From Anaerolineales bacterium (GTDB taxonomy: Bacteria > Chloroflexota > Anaerolineae > Anaerolineales > UBA4823), in NCBI GenBank assembly GCA_016929095.1, contig JAFGJM010000054.1:47860-111859 (forward strand): 64,000 nt of DNA. Direction: 5' to 3'. A program made the translations under genes and the position numbers. This document shows, in pieces, positions 19,770-30,721 of the stretch (position 1 is its first letter; each line of letters opens with the position of its first letter). The notes beneath the pieces were generated by a model. That model did no database searches and had not been told where the DNA came from. It saw nothing but the letters and a program-made list of their open reading frames with translations.

Positions 19770-20584
19770 TGGATTACCGTGCCATTTCCCGCCAGGGCAT
19801 TGGTGATTGGGTTTTGCAACCTTCCATCAGCAATAATCACCTGTTTCACACCGCCATTAAGGGCTTCTTCGGCGCCTAATACTTTCTTTTTCATGCGCCC
19901 CTGTGCGGCTTCCATGGCTTTGGTAATTTGAGTACAGGATAATTGTCGAATGAGACTGGTTTCATCGGGAAAATTCTTCATTAAGCCAGGTACGGCAGTG
20001 AGCAAGATCAAGGTCTCTGACTTGAGGGCAGACGCCACCATGGCTGCCGCGCGGTCGGCATCTACATTTACAGCCTCCCCCTGAGTGCTAACGGCAACCG
20101 GGGCAATGACGGGCAGATACCCCGCATCTAGCAATAAATGTAGGAGCTGGTTATTAACCCGGTTGATTTTACCGGTGTAATCATCGCGGATTATCTTCCG
20201 TTTACCATTTTCCACACTTTGGATAGCCTCTTTGCGTGTGGCTTGCATGAGTCTGCCATCCAAACCGCATAAACCCAGGGCATTGACCCCCAGCATTTGT
20301 AATTGTTCGGTCAACAGCGAATTCACTTTACCGTTCACAGCCATTATAAAAACCTGCAGGGTTTTACGATCGGTGTAACGGGAGGTAAACCCTGAAGGTG
20401 AAGTGATCATTTTCGGGGGTGTCCCCAAGGCTTCTCCAAGTATGTTGGCTTCGGCAGAACCGCCATGCACAAAAATCAGTTGTTTACCATGTTTCAATAT
20501 ATCTGCGGCATCTTTGCATATGGCGGAAAAATCCACACCCTGTGCACCGCCAAGTTTTACGACTATACTGGATTGAAAGTTCAT
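19766..20584 (-). CDS. lysZ: LysW-pathway amino acid kinase (LysZ/ArgB-like)
   Basis: Phosphorylates the side-chain carboxylate of LysW-bound glutamate or aminoadipate. Amino-acid-kinase signatures are present: VVKLGGAQG, FVHGGSAEANIL, TSRYTDRKTL and NVDADRAAAMVASAL. ATG 20584 is preceded by GGAG; the longer frame to 20698 would run into lysY and is rejected. The length is 272 aa. It ends overlapping lysJ by 4 nt. Confidence 0.9.
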   Translation of the reverse strand: MNFQSSIVVKLGGAQGVDFSAICKDAADILKHGKQLIFVHGGSAEANILGEALGTPPKMITSPSGFTSRYTDRKTLQVFIMAVNGKVNSLLTEQLQMLGVNALGLCGLDGRLMQATRKEAIQSVENGKRKIIRDDYTGKINRVNNQLLHLLLDAGYLPVIAPVAVSTQGEAVNVDADRAAAMVASALKSETLILLTAVPGLMKNFPDETSLIRQLSCTQITKAMEAAQGRMKKKVLGAEEALNGGVKQVIIADGRLQNPITNALAGNGTVIQ

Positions 20585-20628
20585 TTCATACAATCTCCTG
20601 TGATGCAAAATTTTCATCGAATGGCGGT

Positions 20629-21663
20629 TCAATTTGGATGCAGGCCAGCAAACTCCAATCCTGTTTTCTCTTCCCATCCCATCATCAGATTCATACATTG
20701 CACCGCAGATCCGGCAGCCCCTTTCATGAGGTTATCGATTGCGCACATGGAAACAACGTGTCCGCTTGTTTCATCCAGATCAAAACCCAAGTCGGCATAA
20801 TTTGTACCCGCTAATATTTTTGGTTCGGGGACACGATAAATACCGCGTTGTTCCCTGACGACACGGATGAAGGGGTTTTCGTTGGCGGCAGCGCGATAAG
20901 CTTTCCAAAGGTCTTTTATTTTTATACCCTGTTTTACTTGTGCATGAGCCGTTGCCAGCGCACCACGCACCAAATCGACAGCTGTCATCGTCAAGGTGAT
21001 ATCTTTTATACCCATTTCTTGCACAACTTCTGCTGTATGGCGATGACCGAAAGCAGAAAATGTACGGATCACATTGGCGCGCTCGGCATGATGTGAACCC
21101 GGATTGCCTTCAGCGCCTGATTCGGATGAACCGACTTTTATTTCGATAAGGATTGGTTGTGATAGATCGAGTAATTCTGCTTTGACGAGGGGCATAAGCG
21201 CCAGGTTGGCGGCGGTGGCATTACATCCCACACCGCTGACATAATCCGCTTTAGTTAGTTCCGCACGATGGAGTTCGGGTAAACCATAAACGAATTTACG
21301 TAACCACTCCGGTGCGGCATGATTTTGACCATACCATTTTTCGTAAGTACTTGCATCCCGTAAACGGAAATCTGCTGCCAGGTCAATGATTTTAGGCGCC
21401 AGAGCTGTACACGCCTCAATATGATGTTGCGCCTGTCCATGGGGTTGCGCCAGGAATAAAATATCTACCGGTTGCAAAGTTGAGGGATCGCAGAATTTGA
21501 GTTGGGTTTGCTTGCGCAAATTGGGATGCACTTGATAAACATACTCGCCGACATGAGACCGGGATGTCACTTGTTGAACGATAACTTGGGTATGTCCGAG
21601 TAAAAGTCTTAATAATTCTCCCCCACCATAACCCGAACCGCCGATGATCGAAACATTTGCCAT
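20629..21663 (-). CDS. lysY: LysW-pathway phosphate reductase (LysY/ArgC-like)
   Basis: NADPH-dependent reductase making the semialdehyde from the LysW-bound acyl phosphate. The NADP-binding GGSGYGGGELLRLL is at the N-terminus. The catalytic cysteine lies in GVGCNATAANLALMP, a form typical of LysY rather than classical ArgC (usually GCYPT). HHAERANVI follows further along. ATG 21663 has GGAG seven bases upstream. The length is 344 aa. It is separated from lysX by 98 nt containing a small tandem repeat. Confidence 0.92.
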   Translation of the reverse strand: MANVSIIGGSGYGGGELLRLLLGHTQVIVQQVTSRSHVGEYVYQVHPNLRKQTQLKFCDPSTLQPVDILFLAQPHGQAQHHIEACTALAPKIIDLAADFRLRDASTYEKWYGQNHAAPEWLRKFVYGLPELHRAELTKADYVSGVGCNATAANLALMPLVKAELLDLSQPILIEIKVGSSESGAEGNPGSHHAERANVIRTFSAFGHRHTAEVVQEMGIKDITLTMTAVDLVRGALATAHAQVKQGIKIKDLWKAYRAAANENPFIRVVREQRGIYRVPEPKILAGTNYADLGFDLDETSGHVVSMCAIDNLMKGAAGSAVQCMNLMMGWEEKTGLEFAGLHPN

Positions 21664-21683
21664 GATTTCTCCAAAAATATTAA

Positions 21684-21710
21684 GTGAATAGTGAATAGTA
21701 AATAGTGAGA
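21684..21710. repeat. Short tandem repeat, unit GTGAATA, about four copies
   Basis: Two perfect 7-bp units (21684-21697), one with a single change (GTAAATA, 21698-21704) and a partial copy. It lies in the lysX-lysY spacer just upstream of the lysY ribosome site. The role is unknown; it may be a slippage-prone spacer. Confidence 0.6.
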
Positions 21711-21761
21711 AGTATTTTCCTGAGTACCGAATTCGCGAATCCTGCCATAAAACCAAAAAAA

Positions 21762-22637
21762 TCAAGAAGATGGAATGCCATTTCTGGCAATACTTATTAC
21801 ATATTCAACAATCTCGCCGGCAATATCAACACCACTCACTGGTTGCAATCCATGAAATTCCATCGTGTGATTTATCTCATTGACGATCATCCCACGCTCG
21901 GGGTGTTCGACCAGATCGACCGCCAGCACCCCTCCGCCGACAGCTTTCGCTGCACGCAAAGCTAACTCTTCGATTTCGGGCGTGACGGGGCACAACTCAC
22001 CCTGCCCGCCACGGGCAGTATTCGTGATCCAGTGTTCGGACTTGCGGTACATTGCGGCAATTAAACGGTCTCCTATGACCACAGCTCGAATATCCCGGCC
22101 TGGTTTTTCTATGTATTCTTGAATATAGAAAATGGAATGTTGTACAGAACCAAGTGTGGCTTTATGTTCGAGGATGGCTTCAGCGGCATCACGGTCATTG
22201 ATCTTGGCGAGCAGCCGTCCCCACGAACCGACTACCGGCTTCAGAACGACAGGATAACCGAGTGTTTCTATGGCTTCCAGAGCAGCCTCAGGTGTAAAAG
22301 CCGTCAGGTTATGGGGCTGCGGGATACCCGAGCGGGAAAGGATGGCGCTGGTAATGAGTTTATCGCCACAAATCTCAGCCACCCGGGCAGTATTAACTGT
22401 TGGCACATCGAATGTATTCAATATCCGTAAGGCGTATAATCCGTTGTTATATCCGATGCTGCGTTCTATTATGGCATCATATTGCTGCCATTGAGAAGGA
22501 TTGTTTAAGTCAAAATGGATAGTACGGTTATCCAGGCGGTCATACTCGATGCCGCGTTTATCCATAGCGCCAAAGATCCATTTTTCTTCGATACGGACAT
22601 GGGAATATAAAACGCCAATTTTCAATCGTTTGTTCAT
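21762..22637 (-). CDS. lysX: LysW ligase (LysX/ArgX), ATP-grasp
   Basis: Joins the alpha-amino group of glutamate or 2-aminoadipate to the C-terminal Glu of LysW, protecting it during side-chain chemistry. A RimK-like ATP-grasp fold is visible: [16 protein letters not shown] (ATP-binding lysine and glycine loop), [18 protein letters not shown], and the metal-binding tail [12 protein letters not shown] that is characteristic of LysX. The length is 291 aa. It starts 19 nt after the lysW stop. I cannot separate the LysX (aminoadipate) and ArgX (glutamate) subtypes by eye. Confidence 0.92.
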   Translation of the reverse strand: MNKRLKIGVLYSHVRIEEKWIFGAMDKRGIEYDRLDNRTIHFDLNNPSQWQQYDAIIERSIGYNNGLYALRILNTFDVPTVNTARVAEICGDKLITSAILSRSGIPQPHNLTAFTPEAALEAIETLGYPVVLKPVVGSWGRLLAKINDRDAAEAILEHKATLGSVQHSIFYIQEYIEKPGRDIRAVVIGDRLIAAMYRKSEHWITNTARGGQGELCPVTPEIEELALRAAKAVGGGVLAVDLVEHPERGMIVNEINHTMEFHGLQPVSGVDIAGEIVEYVISIARNGIPSS

Positions 22638-22656
22638 GATAATTATATTTCTACGG

Positions 22657-22827
22657 TTACTCTCCCCAATCCTCTTGTTCCATAGGCGCCAATTGGACAG
22701 TCACAGGATCGAGCGAGGTCACTTCCAGGTCAACGCCGCAATCGGAACATACGATGATCTCGCTTATTTCGGTTTGCTCTTCAAGGGTAATCTCTGCAGC
22801 GCATTCGGGGCAAATTGTTGTAAGCAT
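22657..22827 (-). CDS. lysW: Amino-group carrier protein LysW
   Basis: A 56-aa acidic carrier protein. Four cysteines in a zinc-ribbon arrangement (C6, C9, C27, C30) and the hallmark C-terminus EDWGE are present; the last Glu is the attachment site for the amino acid being built. ATG 22827 is chosen because GGAG lies nine bases upstream and the zinc ribbon starts at once; a longer frame to 23028 would run back through the leader terminator. It is first in the operon lysW-X-Y-Z-J-K, immediately downstream of the leader attenuator. Confidence 0.95.
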   Translation of the reverse strand: MLTTICPECAAEITLEEQTEISEIIVCSDCGVDLEVTSLDPVTVQLAPMEQEDWGE

Positions 22828-22861
22828 GTTATTTTCTCCATTTCTTAAATTATGTGCAGGT

Positions 22862-22896
22862 AAAAAAAAACAGCCCTCCGAGAAGGAGGGCTGTTT
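22862..22896 (-). terminator. Intrinsic terminator in the lysW operon leader (attenuator)
   Basis: On the minus strand a perfect 12-bp stem (22885-22896 with 22868-22879, core ACAGCCCTCC) with loop TTCTC is followed by an unbroken T run (22862-22870). It lies about 35 bases upstream of the lysW start and downstream of the operon promoter, so it must be bypassed for expression. CCCTCCTTCTC (22890-22880) can instead pair with upstream GAGAAGG plus GGG (22965-22953), an antiterminator. Confidence 0.85.
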
Positions 22897-22928
22897 GGGA
22901 AAACTTTCGCAAATTTCACGACATTGCT

Positions 22929-23018
22929 TTATCCGGTCATCAATACAAAAATACCCAACCTTCTCATTGAAGAGGGATTCGGACGACGATAACGAGGCAA
23001 TGCATAAGAATACGGCAT
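22929..23018 (-). CDS. Leader peptide of the lysW operon, arginine-rich
   Basis: A 29-codon reading frame from ATG 23018 to TAA 22929. It carries the cluster Arg9-Tyr10-Arg11-Arg12 (all CGT) and a second pair Arg19-Arg20 (AGA AGG), with no Lys codon. A near-consensus promoter would start the transcript only about four bases before the ATG. The second Arg pair lies inside the antiterminator strand. A ribosome held at the CGT cluster would mask CCCTCTTC (22976-22969), which otherwise pairs with GAGAAGG, and so favour readthrough. There is no ribosome-binding site, so initiation would be leaderless or nearly so. Existence of the peptide is inferred. Confidence 0.65.
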   Translation of the reverse strand: MPYSYALPRYRRPNPSSMRRLGIFVLMTG

Positions 23019-23028
23019 AATAGGCCAT

Positions 23029-23056
23029 ATTTTACCATCGGCGGTATATATGTCAA
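23029..23056 (-). promoter_or_regulatory. Sigma-70-type promoter of the lysW operon
   Basis: Minus strand TTGACA (23056-23051) and TAAAAT (23034-23029) with a 16-base spacer. The predicted start is near 23022, just upstream of the leader ATG at 23018. Confidence 0.75.
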
Positions 23057-23199
23057 TAGAAAATGAATTATGGCGGGTAAATAGGTGAGTATAGAATACA
23101 TCCTTAAGCAAATTACAGAGGGGGATAGTTTGTGCGCAATTCACACTGTTAAACATAAGTGTCAGCGATTTTTTTAATGATATCTTTCTAGGTAATAAT

Positions 23200-23228
23200 T
23201 TGGTAAGTATGGTAGACTCCATTAATAC
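23200..23228 (+). promoter_or_regulatory. Candidate promoter of the Roadblock gene
   Basis: TTGGTA (23200-23205) and TAATAC (23223-23228) with a 17-base spacer, about 40 bases before the gene. It is divergent from the lysW promoter in the same 443-base gap. Confidence 0.45.
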
Positions 23229-23270
23229 AAAAAAAACCAAATAGCAAAAGAATTCTTCTGGGGAAACCTG

Positions 23271-23645
23271 ATGACCCAATCAAAAAATGATCAACTTGTA
23301 AAAAGACTACGGGAAATGCAGTTTGCCTCGCCGGAAATTGAAGCTTCTGCAATAATTTCTATCGATGGATTGATTATCGCATCGGCTTTGCCGGAGAGTG
23401 TGGAAGAAGACCGTGTCTCAGCCATGTCGGCAGCCATGCTCAGTTTGGGTGAACGCATTGCCACAGAATTGGGCAGGGGATCTCTGACTCAGGTGTATAT
23501 CCGGGGCAGCAATGGATATGTGCTTCTTTCCGCGGTTGGTGAGGAAGCTGTTCTCACTGTATTAGCGCGGGATGATGCCAAACTTGGTTTATTATTTATG
23601 GAATTAAAAAGCGCCGCAGATGATATTGTTGGATTGCTTGGATGA
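23271..23645 (+). CDS. Roadblock/LC7 domain protein
   Basis: A 124-aa single-domain protein of the MglB/Roadblock family. The fold pattern is clear: EIEASAIISIDGLIIASALPE, a helix with AAMLSLGERIATELGRG, then the strand-helix ending LLFMELKSAADDIVGLL. Such proteins regulate small GTPases (MglA-like) or act as platforms. No GTPase gene is next to it here, so its partner is unknown. It probably forms its own transcript, since a hairpin follows 35 nt after the stop. Confidence 0.85.
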   Translation: MTQSKNDQLVKRLREMQFASPEIEASAIISIDGLIIASALPESVEEDRVSAMSAAMLSLGERIATELGRGSLTQVYIRGSNGYVLLSAVGEEAVLTVLARDDAKLGLLFMELKSAADDIVGLLG

Positions 23646-23679
23646 TACCGATTCCATTTTTCACGAATTTTAAAAACGG

Positions 23680-23710
23680 TGGGGAGGTCGCCGACAAACG
23701 GCCCTCCCCA
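23680..23710 (+). terminator. Probable terminator after the Roadblock gene, or pyrG leader hairpin
   Basis: TGGGGAGG (23680-23687) pairs with CCTCCCCA (23703-23710), continued after a TC bulge by GCCG/CGGC and an ACAAA loop. The following TTGCCTTTGT is only partly U-rich. It may end the upstream gene or control pyrG. Confidence 0.55.
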
Positions 23711-23745
23711 TTGCCTTTGTATACCATCTTAATATCGGTGCATAG

Positions 23746-25401
<1,656 letters not shown>

Positions 25402-25483
25402 GATTGGGTAGAAATCGATTATACTTAATAATTCAATATAAAAAACATCAGGAGATTTTATTTTTATAGATATCTACTGATAA

Positions 25484-26797
<1,314 letters not shown>

Positions 26798-26814
26798 GCT
26801 AGCTGGATAATAGT

Positions 26815-26847
26815 AAAAACGGCGCATCGAAAGATTGCGCCGTTTTT
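26815..26847. terminator. Bidirectional intrinsic terminator between eno and the zinc-ribbon gene
   Basis: AAAAACGGCGCA (26815-26826) and TGCGCCGTTTTT (26836-26847) form a 12-bp stem flanked by A and T runs. It works on either strand between convergent genes. Confidence 0.88.
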
Positions 26848-26867
26848 ATATTTTAATCATTCGTTAT

Positions 26868-27386
26868 CTATCCGCTAATTTCTTGTTTTTCTTCTTCCAG
26901 AGGCGCGTTACGCAGCGCTTCGTCTAAAGATAACCCCTCCCGACGCATGCCGGGGGCGGGTGTTCCGCAATATGGACAAAGATTCCAGGGGAGTTCCATT
27001 AATTTACCGCAATGATGGCAAGGTTTCTTTAACTTGGTGTAGCAATTTGGGCAAACGATCCAGTTTTCTTTTACCTTGCGGCCACATCCGGGGCAGAGTG
27101 TAGCGTCTTCAATGGTCTGCAACAACGCTTCCTCATCCAGAGATGCTTGATATTCTTCTTCGAGTGTGCGCGGTGGACGTAAGATCAGATACACGATAAT
27201 ACCGGGTAAGAATAACACGGCAGCCACTAACACAGCCAGTATACGCGCCAATGGGTCACGGGCACGCCGGCGGATATCCCGATATGTCCAGATAACCAGA
27301 CTTAACCAAAGGGCGGCAATAAAGGCGCCTCCCCAGGCGGTCATGATCAGAATAAAATTTTTAAAGGAGGCAGGATCAAAGCTCAT
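26868..27386 (-). CDS. Membrane protein with C-terminal double zinc ribbon
   Basis: Two membrane helices (around residues 11-33 and 48-67) are followed by a cytoplasmic part with three CxxC-type pairs: CPGCGRKV, CPNCYTKL, CHHCGKL and CPYCG. These form a double zinc ribbon. The middle segment, PGIIVYLILRPPRT, is common in phospholipase D-nuclease N-terminal membrane modules. The function is unknown; it could be a scaffold or sensor. The length is 172 aa and AGGAG lies upstream of the start. Confidence 0.72.
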   Translation of the reverse strand: MSFDPASFKNFILIMTAWGGAFIAALWLSLVIWTYRDIRRRARDPLARILAVLVAAVLFLPGIIVYLILRPPRTLEEEYQASLDEEALLQTIEDATLCPGCGRKVKENWIVCPNCYTKLKKPCHHCGKLMELPWNLCPYCGTPAPGMRREGLSLDEALRNAPLEEEKQEISG

Positions 27387-27630
27387 AAGTTTCTCCTTCG
27401 AGAATTATAGCATGGAAGCGATTCATGCAGAAATTCACCTCTCTAATTTATGCAATATTCATGCCTATGTGTTCCAACCGTCTTCATGCTAAAATACCGT
27501 GTATGGGTAGGAATTGTCAACCCGACATATTGCATTCCGTGATAGAACTGATAATTAACAACTGACTACTGAAAACGAATACCTATTAATATTCACTAGC
27601 TACTGATAACAATGTACATCTGGAGGGAAA

Positions 27631-28332
27631 ATGGGGCAGCCGCGTAGTAATTACCGCATAACCGATATGATGGAAACAGAACGACCACGTGAAAGGCTTG
27701 CTCGCCTGGGGGCGCATCTTTTAAAAGGAGAAGAACTTTTAGCGATATTGCTGCGCGTGGGTGTGAGCGGGGAAAATGCCGTTCAGGTAGGTCAACGTTT
27801 ATTACATGATTTTGGGGGATTTTCGGGGTTGCATCGAGCAAGTTTTAGCGATGTATGTAACCAGCACGGGGTTGGTCCGGCGAAAGCAGCTCAAATTAAA
27901 GCGGCTTTAGAAATAGGACATCGTATGAAACAAGAGGAGCGCAAAGAACAAAAAGCCATCAATCAACCTGAGGACGCAGCAGATTTGGTGATGCATGAAA
28001 TGAGTGTACTTGAGCAGGAAGAATTGCGCGTGATATTGTTAGATACCCGCAATCGGGTTATGGATATTATTACGGTGTATAAAGGTTCATTGAACTCATC
28101 GCAAGTAAGAGTGGGAGAATTATTCAAGGAAGCCATTCGGCGAAATGCGGCAGCATTGATCATTATTCACAACCACCCCAGCGGTGATCCAACTCCCAGC
28201 CCGGATGATGTAACGATCACACGCGCCATCATCCAGGCAGGTAAATTATTAGATATCGAAATTTTGGATCACATCGTGATTGGCGCATTTAAATGGGTAT
28301 CACTCAAACAAAGACAGTTAGCATTCTCTTAG
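27631..28332 (+). CDS. radC: RadC family JAB/MPN domain protein
   Basis: N-terminal helix-hairpin-helix region (residues ~25-90, PRERLARLGAHLLKGEELLA and GVGPAKAAQIKAAL). The C-terminal JAMM metalloprotease-like domain has its metal motif complete in HNHPSGDPTPSPDD. The length is 233 aa and GGAGGG precedes ATG 27631. The historical DNA-repair role is uncertain; many RadC proteins have no established function. It converges with the acylphosphatase gene. Confidence 0.93.
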   Translation: MGQPRSNYRITDMMETERPRERLARLGAHLLKGEELLAILLRVGVSGENAVQVGQRLLHDFGGFSGLHRASFSDVCNQHGVGPAKAAQIKAALEIGHRMKQEERKEQKAINQPEDAADLVMHEMSVLEQEELRVILLDTRNRVMDIITVYKGSLNSSQVRVGELFKEAIRRNAAALIIIHNHPSGDPTPSPDDVTITRAIIQAGKLLDIEILDHIVIGAFKWVSLKQRQLAFS

Positions 28333-28338
28333 TCGGGG

Positions 28339-28632
28339 TCATACAGTAGAACGCACCTGGAAACGCTCAAATTCGTTGGTCGCTTCCGACCATTCACTTT
28401 TCACATTGATGACATAAGCCCCGCGTGGCCCCTGTCTTAATGCAACGAGTAATTTATCTAGTATTGCTTGTCCCCCCTCGGCGGTTACTTCCACATTCCC
28501 ATCCCATAAATTTCGCACCCATCCGGTTAACCCCAGGGAAACAGCCGTGGTTTGTACGAACATGCGAAAGCCAACACCCTGCACATGCCCCTCGATTATG
28601 GCGTGAAGCCGGGAAGATTTATTTTCGTTCAT
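28339..28632 (-). CDS. acyP: Acylphosphatase
   Basis: A 97-aa enzyme hydrolysing acyl phosphates. The active-site loop GHVQGVGFRMF provides the catalytic Arg, and the catalytic Asn is in GWVRNLWDGNVEV. The conserved EGG-type segment (EVTAEGGQAILDKLL) follows. It ends 6 nt from the radC stop on the opposite strand. Confidence 0.93.
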   Translation of the reverse strand: MNENKSSRLHAIIEGHVQGVGFRMFVQTTAVSLGLTGWVRNLWDGNVEVTAEGGQAILDKLLVALRQGPRGAYVINVKSEWSEATNEFERFQVRSTV

Positions 28633-28768
28633 ACACTTCTCCTACACTGTTTTCAATAAACCCGATCATTATGGGAATTATAAATAAAGTGTGTCTGCTT
28701 TCCAGAATTCCCCAATGGATTATTCCTGATTTCTTCGTAAATCTTTTGATTAACTATCCGATGATCAC

Positions 28769-29689
28769 TCACACTCCTAATAGCATTAACAGGGGGGTAA
28801 GGGTCAATGGACATAGAATGGTGGAAGCCAAAACAGCTTCCGTGACAAAAGAAGGTTCCAAATCGTATTTTGTTGCCAGAACGGTATTCAGTACAGCAGT
28901 GGGCATTGCCGATTGAGTAATCGCTGCCTGGTAAGCTGCTCCGGTAAGCCCGAAACATCCACTCATGGCAAACGCCAGCGCCGGACTGACAACCAACCGC
29001 AGGATAGTTGCCACAGATAAATGAAATAAATGCCCTTTTAGTTTTATTTTTGATAATTGTAACCCTAAAACCAATATAAAGGATGGGACGGCGGCAGCGG
29101 CTAAAGTCGATATCGTGCGCTCAATTGGGACGGGTACTTTCCATTGCGACAGGTTGATAAGGATTGCCAGAATAACAGCATAGATAGCTGGAAGTTTTAT
29201 TAATCCAATTACAGTCGTCTTAAGGTCATTCTTCCCCGATGATGCGATAAAGACTCCTAAAGAATAAATCATAATCAAGTTGACCACGAAATAGAGGCTG
29301 GCATACGCTAATACTTTTTCCCCAAATGCAAACAGATTCAGGGATAATCCGAAATTACCCGCATTACTAAACATGGTGATGATCAAAATTGCTGCCAGCA
29401 TATCGCGCTTGAAATTTAATAGTTTACCCAAAACCCAGGTAAGTAAACCCAAGAGTAGGGTGCTCACCAGGGTGAATAAAACGATACGGCTGATATCGTC
29501 GTTGGAAAGCGAATTGGTGGTTAATACTGTAAATATCAAGCATGGACTGAAGGCATAGAGAGCTAAGTTAGAAATTGATTTTGTATCAACTTTGAGGAAT
29601 TTTCCCGCTAAATAACCGATAGCGGCTGCGAGAAATATGGGTAAGAGGTTATTGGCAAATATCGAGAAAAGAGTATTCAATAAACTCAA
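28769..29689 (-). CDS. AEC (auxin efflux carrier) family transporter
   Basis: About ten membrane helices over 306 aa, split into two halves as in the AEC/BART fold. The family-typical start is LPIFLAAAIGYLAGKF, with a second-half motif AAVPSFILVLGLQLS and QSAMPTAVLNTVLATKY. Substrates are usually carboxylates such as malate or malonate, but no substrate can be named here. It overlaps the HEAT-repeat gene by 4 nt. Confidence 0.85.
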   Translation of the reverse strand: MSLLNTLFSIFANNLLPIFLAAAIGYLAGKFLKVDTKSISNLALYAFSPCLIFTVLTTNSLSNDDISRIVLFTLVSTLLLGLLTWVLGKLLNFKRDMLAAILIITMFSNAGNFGLSLNLFAFGEKVLAYASLYFVVNLIMIYSLGVFIASSGKNDLKTTVIGLIKLPAIYAVILAILINLSQWKVPVPIERTISTLAAAAVPSFILVLGLQLSKIKLKGHLFHLSVATILRLVVSPALAFAMSGCFGLTGAAYQAAITQSAMPTAVLNTVLATKYDLEPSFVTEAVLASTILCPLTLTPLLMLLGV

Positions 29690-30702
29690 TCCTCGTCATC
29701 TTCATCGAAGTCGAAAAGTTCATCTTCCCATTCATCCAAATCGTCCCCCTCGGCAGAATAATCTAAAAGGGAGAAAAGCGAAGTGCTGTTGGTGAATTCG
29801 AGATTATCTAAAGCTGATTCTAAGAATTCGGCTTCATCATCAGTTTTGGCTTCTTCGAGATACTTTTCCAATATCTCCTGGATACCTTCTCCCCCGATTT
29901 GAGATAATGACCAGATCGCGGCTAAGGATATTTCTTTATCATCATCATCCAACAAATTCACTAATTCGGGAGTACAAACTTTCGCTTCCAATTCTCCTGC
30001 GGCACGAGCGGCTTGATACCGTATTTCATTATTGTCATTGGTGAGCATGGCATTGATTTGAGGAATCCAGCGTTCATCGGCGGATCGACCCATCGCAAAA
30101 AGCGCAGTGGATTTCCATTCTACACTATCTGTATTGATGGCAGTATTGATGTGTTTGGCAACCTCTTTACGGCTGGAAAATCCTAATGCTTCGAGCGCTC
30201 GACGGCGGATGATCAAGGATTTGGAATTGTTGTAAGTATTTAATAAGAGATCTTCTATCTCTTTGAAGGTTTCTTCGGGAATCTCTTCAATCTCACCCAG
30301 GTAAACAAATTTTCCCAAACCCAAGGCTGCGGCGGCTTTTACTTCGATAACGGGATCGTTTTCTAACATATCAATAAACTGACGCATGGCGTCCCGATTG
30401 TCATAATCCCATAAAGAGCGAATGGCAAATTCACGGATTTTTGGATCGTCATCATTTAACGCAAATAAGCAAAAATTCTCGAAGGAAAGGGTAAAGTCTC
30501 TTTCACCAAGTTCTTCGATATCTACCATGAGTGATTGACGCCGCCACACAGGTACTTTCCCCCAAACCTTTTTCAGATGATCCATATCTTCGGTTTCCAG
30601 GTCTGAAAAGCGGTGGGTTAGTGTAGGGGAAAACGGTGTATCTTCATCTAAAAGGGCTTTTAAAACATCACCGAAAGGAATTTGTTTATTATGCTTTGGC
30701 AT
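29686..30702 (-). CDS. HEAT-repeat protein with acidic C-terminal tail
   Basis: At least five HEAT/PBS-lyase-type helical repeats, each with patterns like DDDPKIREFAIRSLWDYD and IRRRALEALGFSS, spanning residues ~60-300. The last ~20 residues are almost all Asp and Glu. It is likely a protein-interaction scaffold; there is no catalytic motif. ATG 30702 gives the start MPKHNKQ; the longer frame to 30768 would overlap the protease gene by 47 nt. Neither has a good ribosome site. It lies between the site-2 protease and the AEC transporter in one transcript. Confidence 0.8.
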   Translation of the reverse strand: MPKHNKQIPFGDVLKALLDEDTPFSPTLTHRFSDLETEDMDHLKKVWGKVPVWRRQSLMVDIEELGERDFTLSFENFCLFALNDDDPKIREFAIRSLWDYDNRDAMRQFIDMLENDPVIEVKAAAALGLGKFVYLGEIEEIPEETFKEIEDLLLNTYNNSKSLIIRRRALEALGFSSRKEVAKHINTAINTDSVEWKSTALFAMGRSADERWIPQINAMLTNDNNEIRYQAARAAGELEAKVCTPELVNLLDDDDKEISLAAIWSLSQIGGEGIQEILEKYLEEAKTDDEAEFLESALDNLEFTNSTSLFSLLDYSAEGDDLDEWEDELFDFDEDDED

Positions 30703-30721
30703 GATTTTTTTTATAATCTGA

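Noticed and set aside
22828..23028. An N-terminally extended LysW (123 aa) starting at 23028
   Set aside because: It would be translated through the perfect terminator, its start lies upstream of the predicted transcript start, and LysW proteins are about 54-56 aa with the zinc ribbon at the start.
22929..23279. A 116-aa protein from 23279 in the leader frame
   Set aside because: The promoter lies inside it; only the last 29 codons are downstream of the promoter, and the upstream part has no ribosome site and no protein-like pattern.
28653..28958. Minus-strand frame of 101 aa before the AEC transporter
   Set aside because: It overlaps the transporter's 3' end in another frame and has no ribosome site or recognisable sequence.
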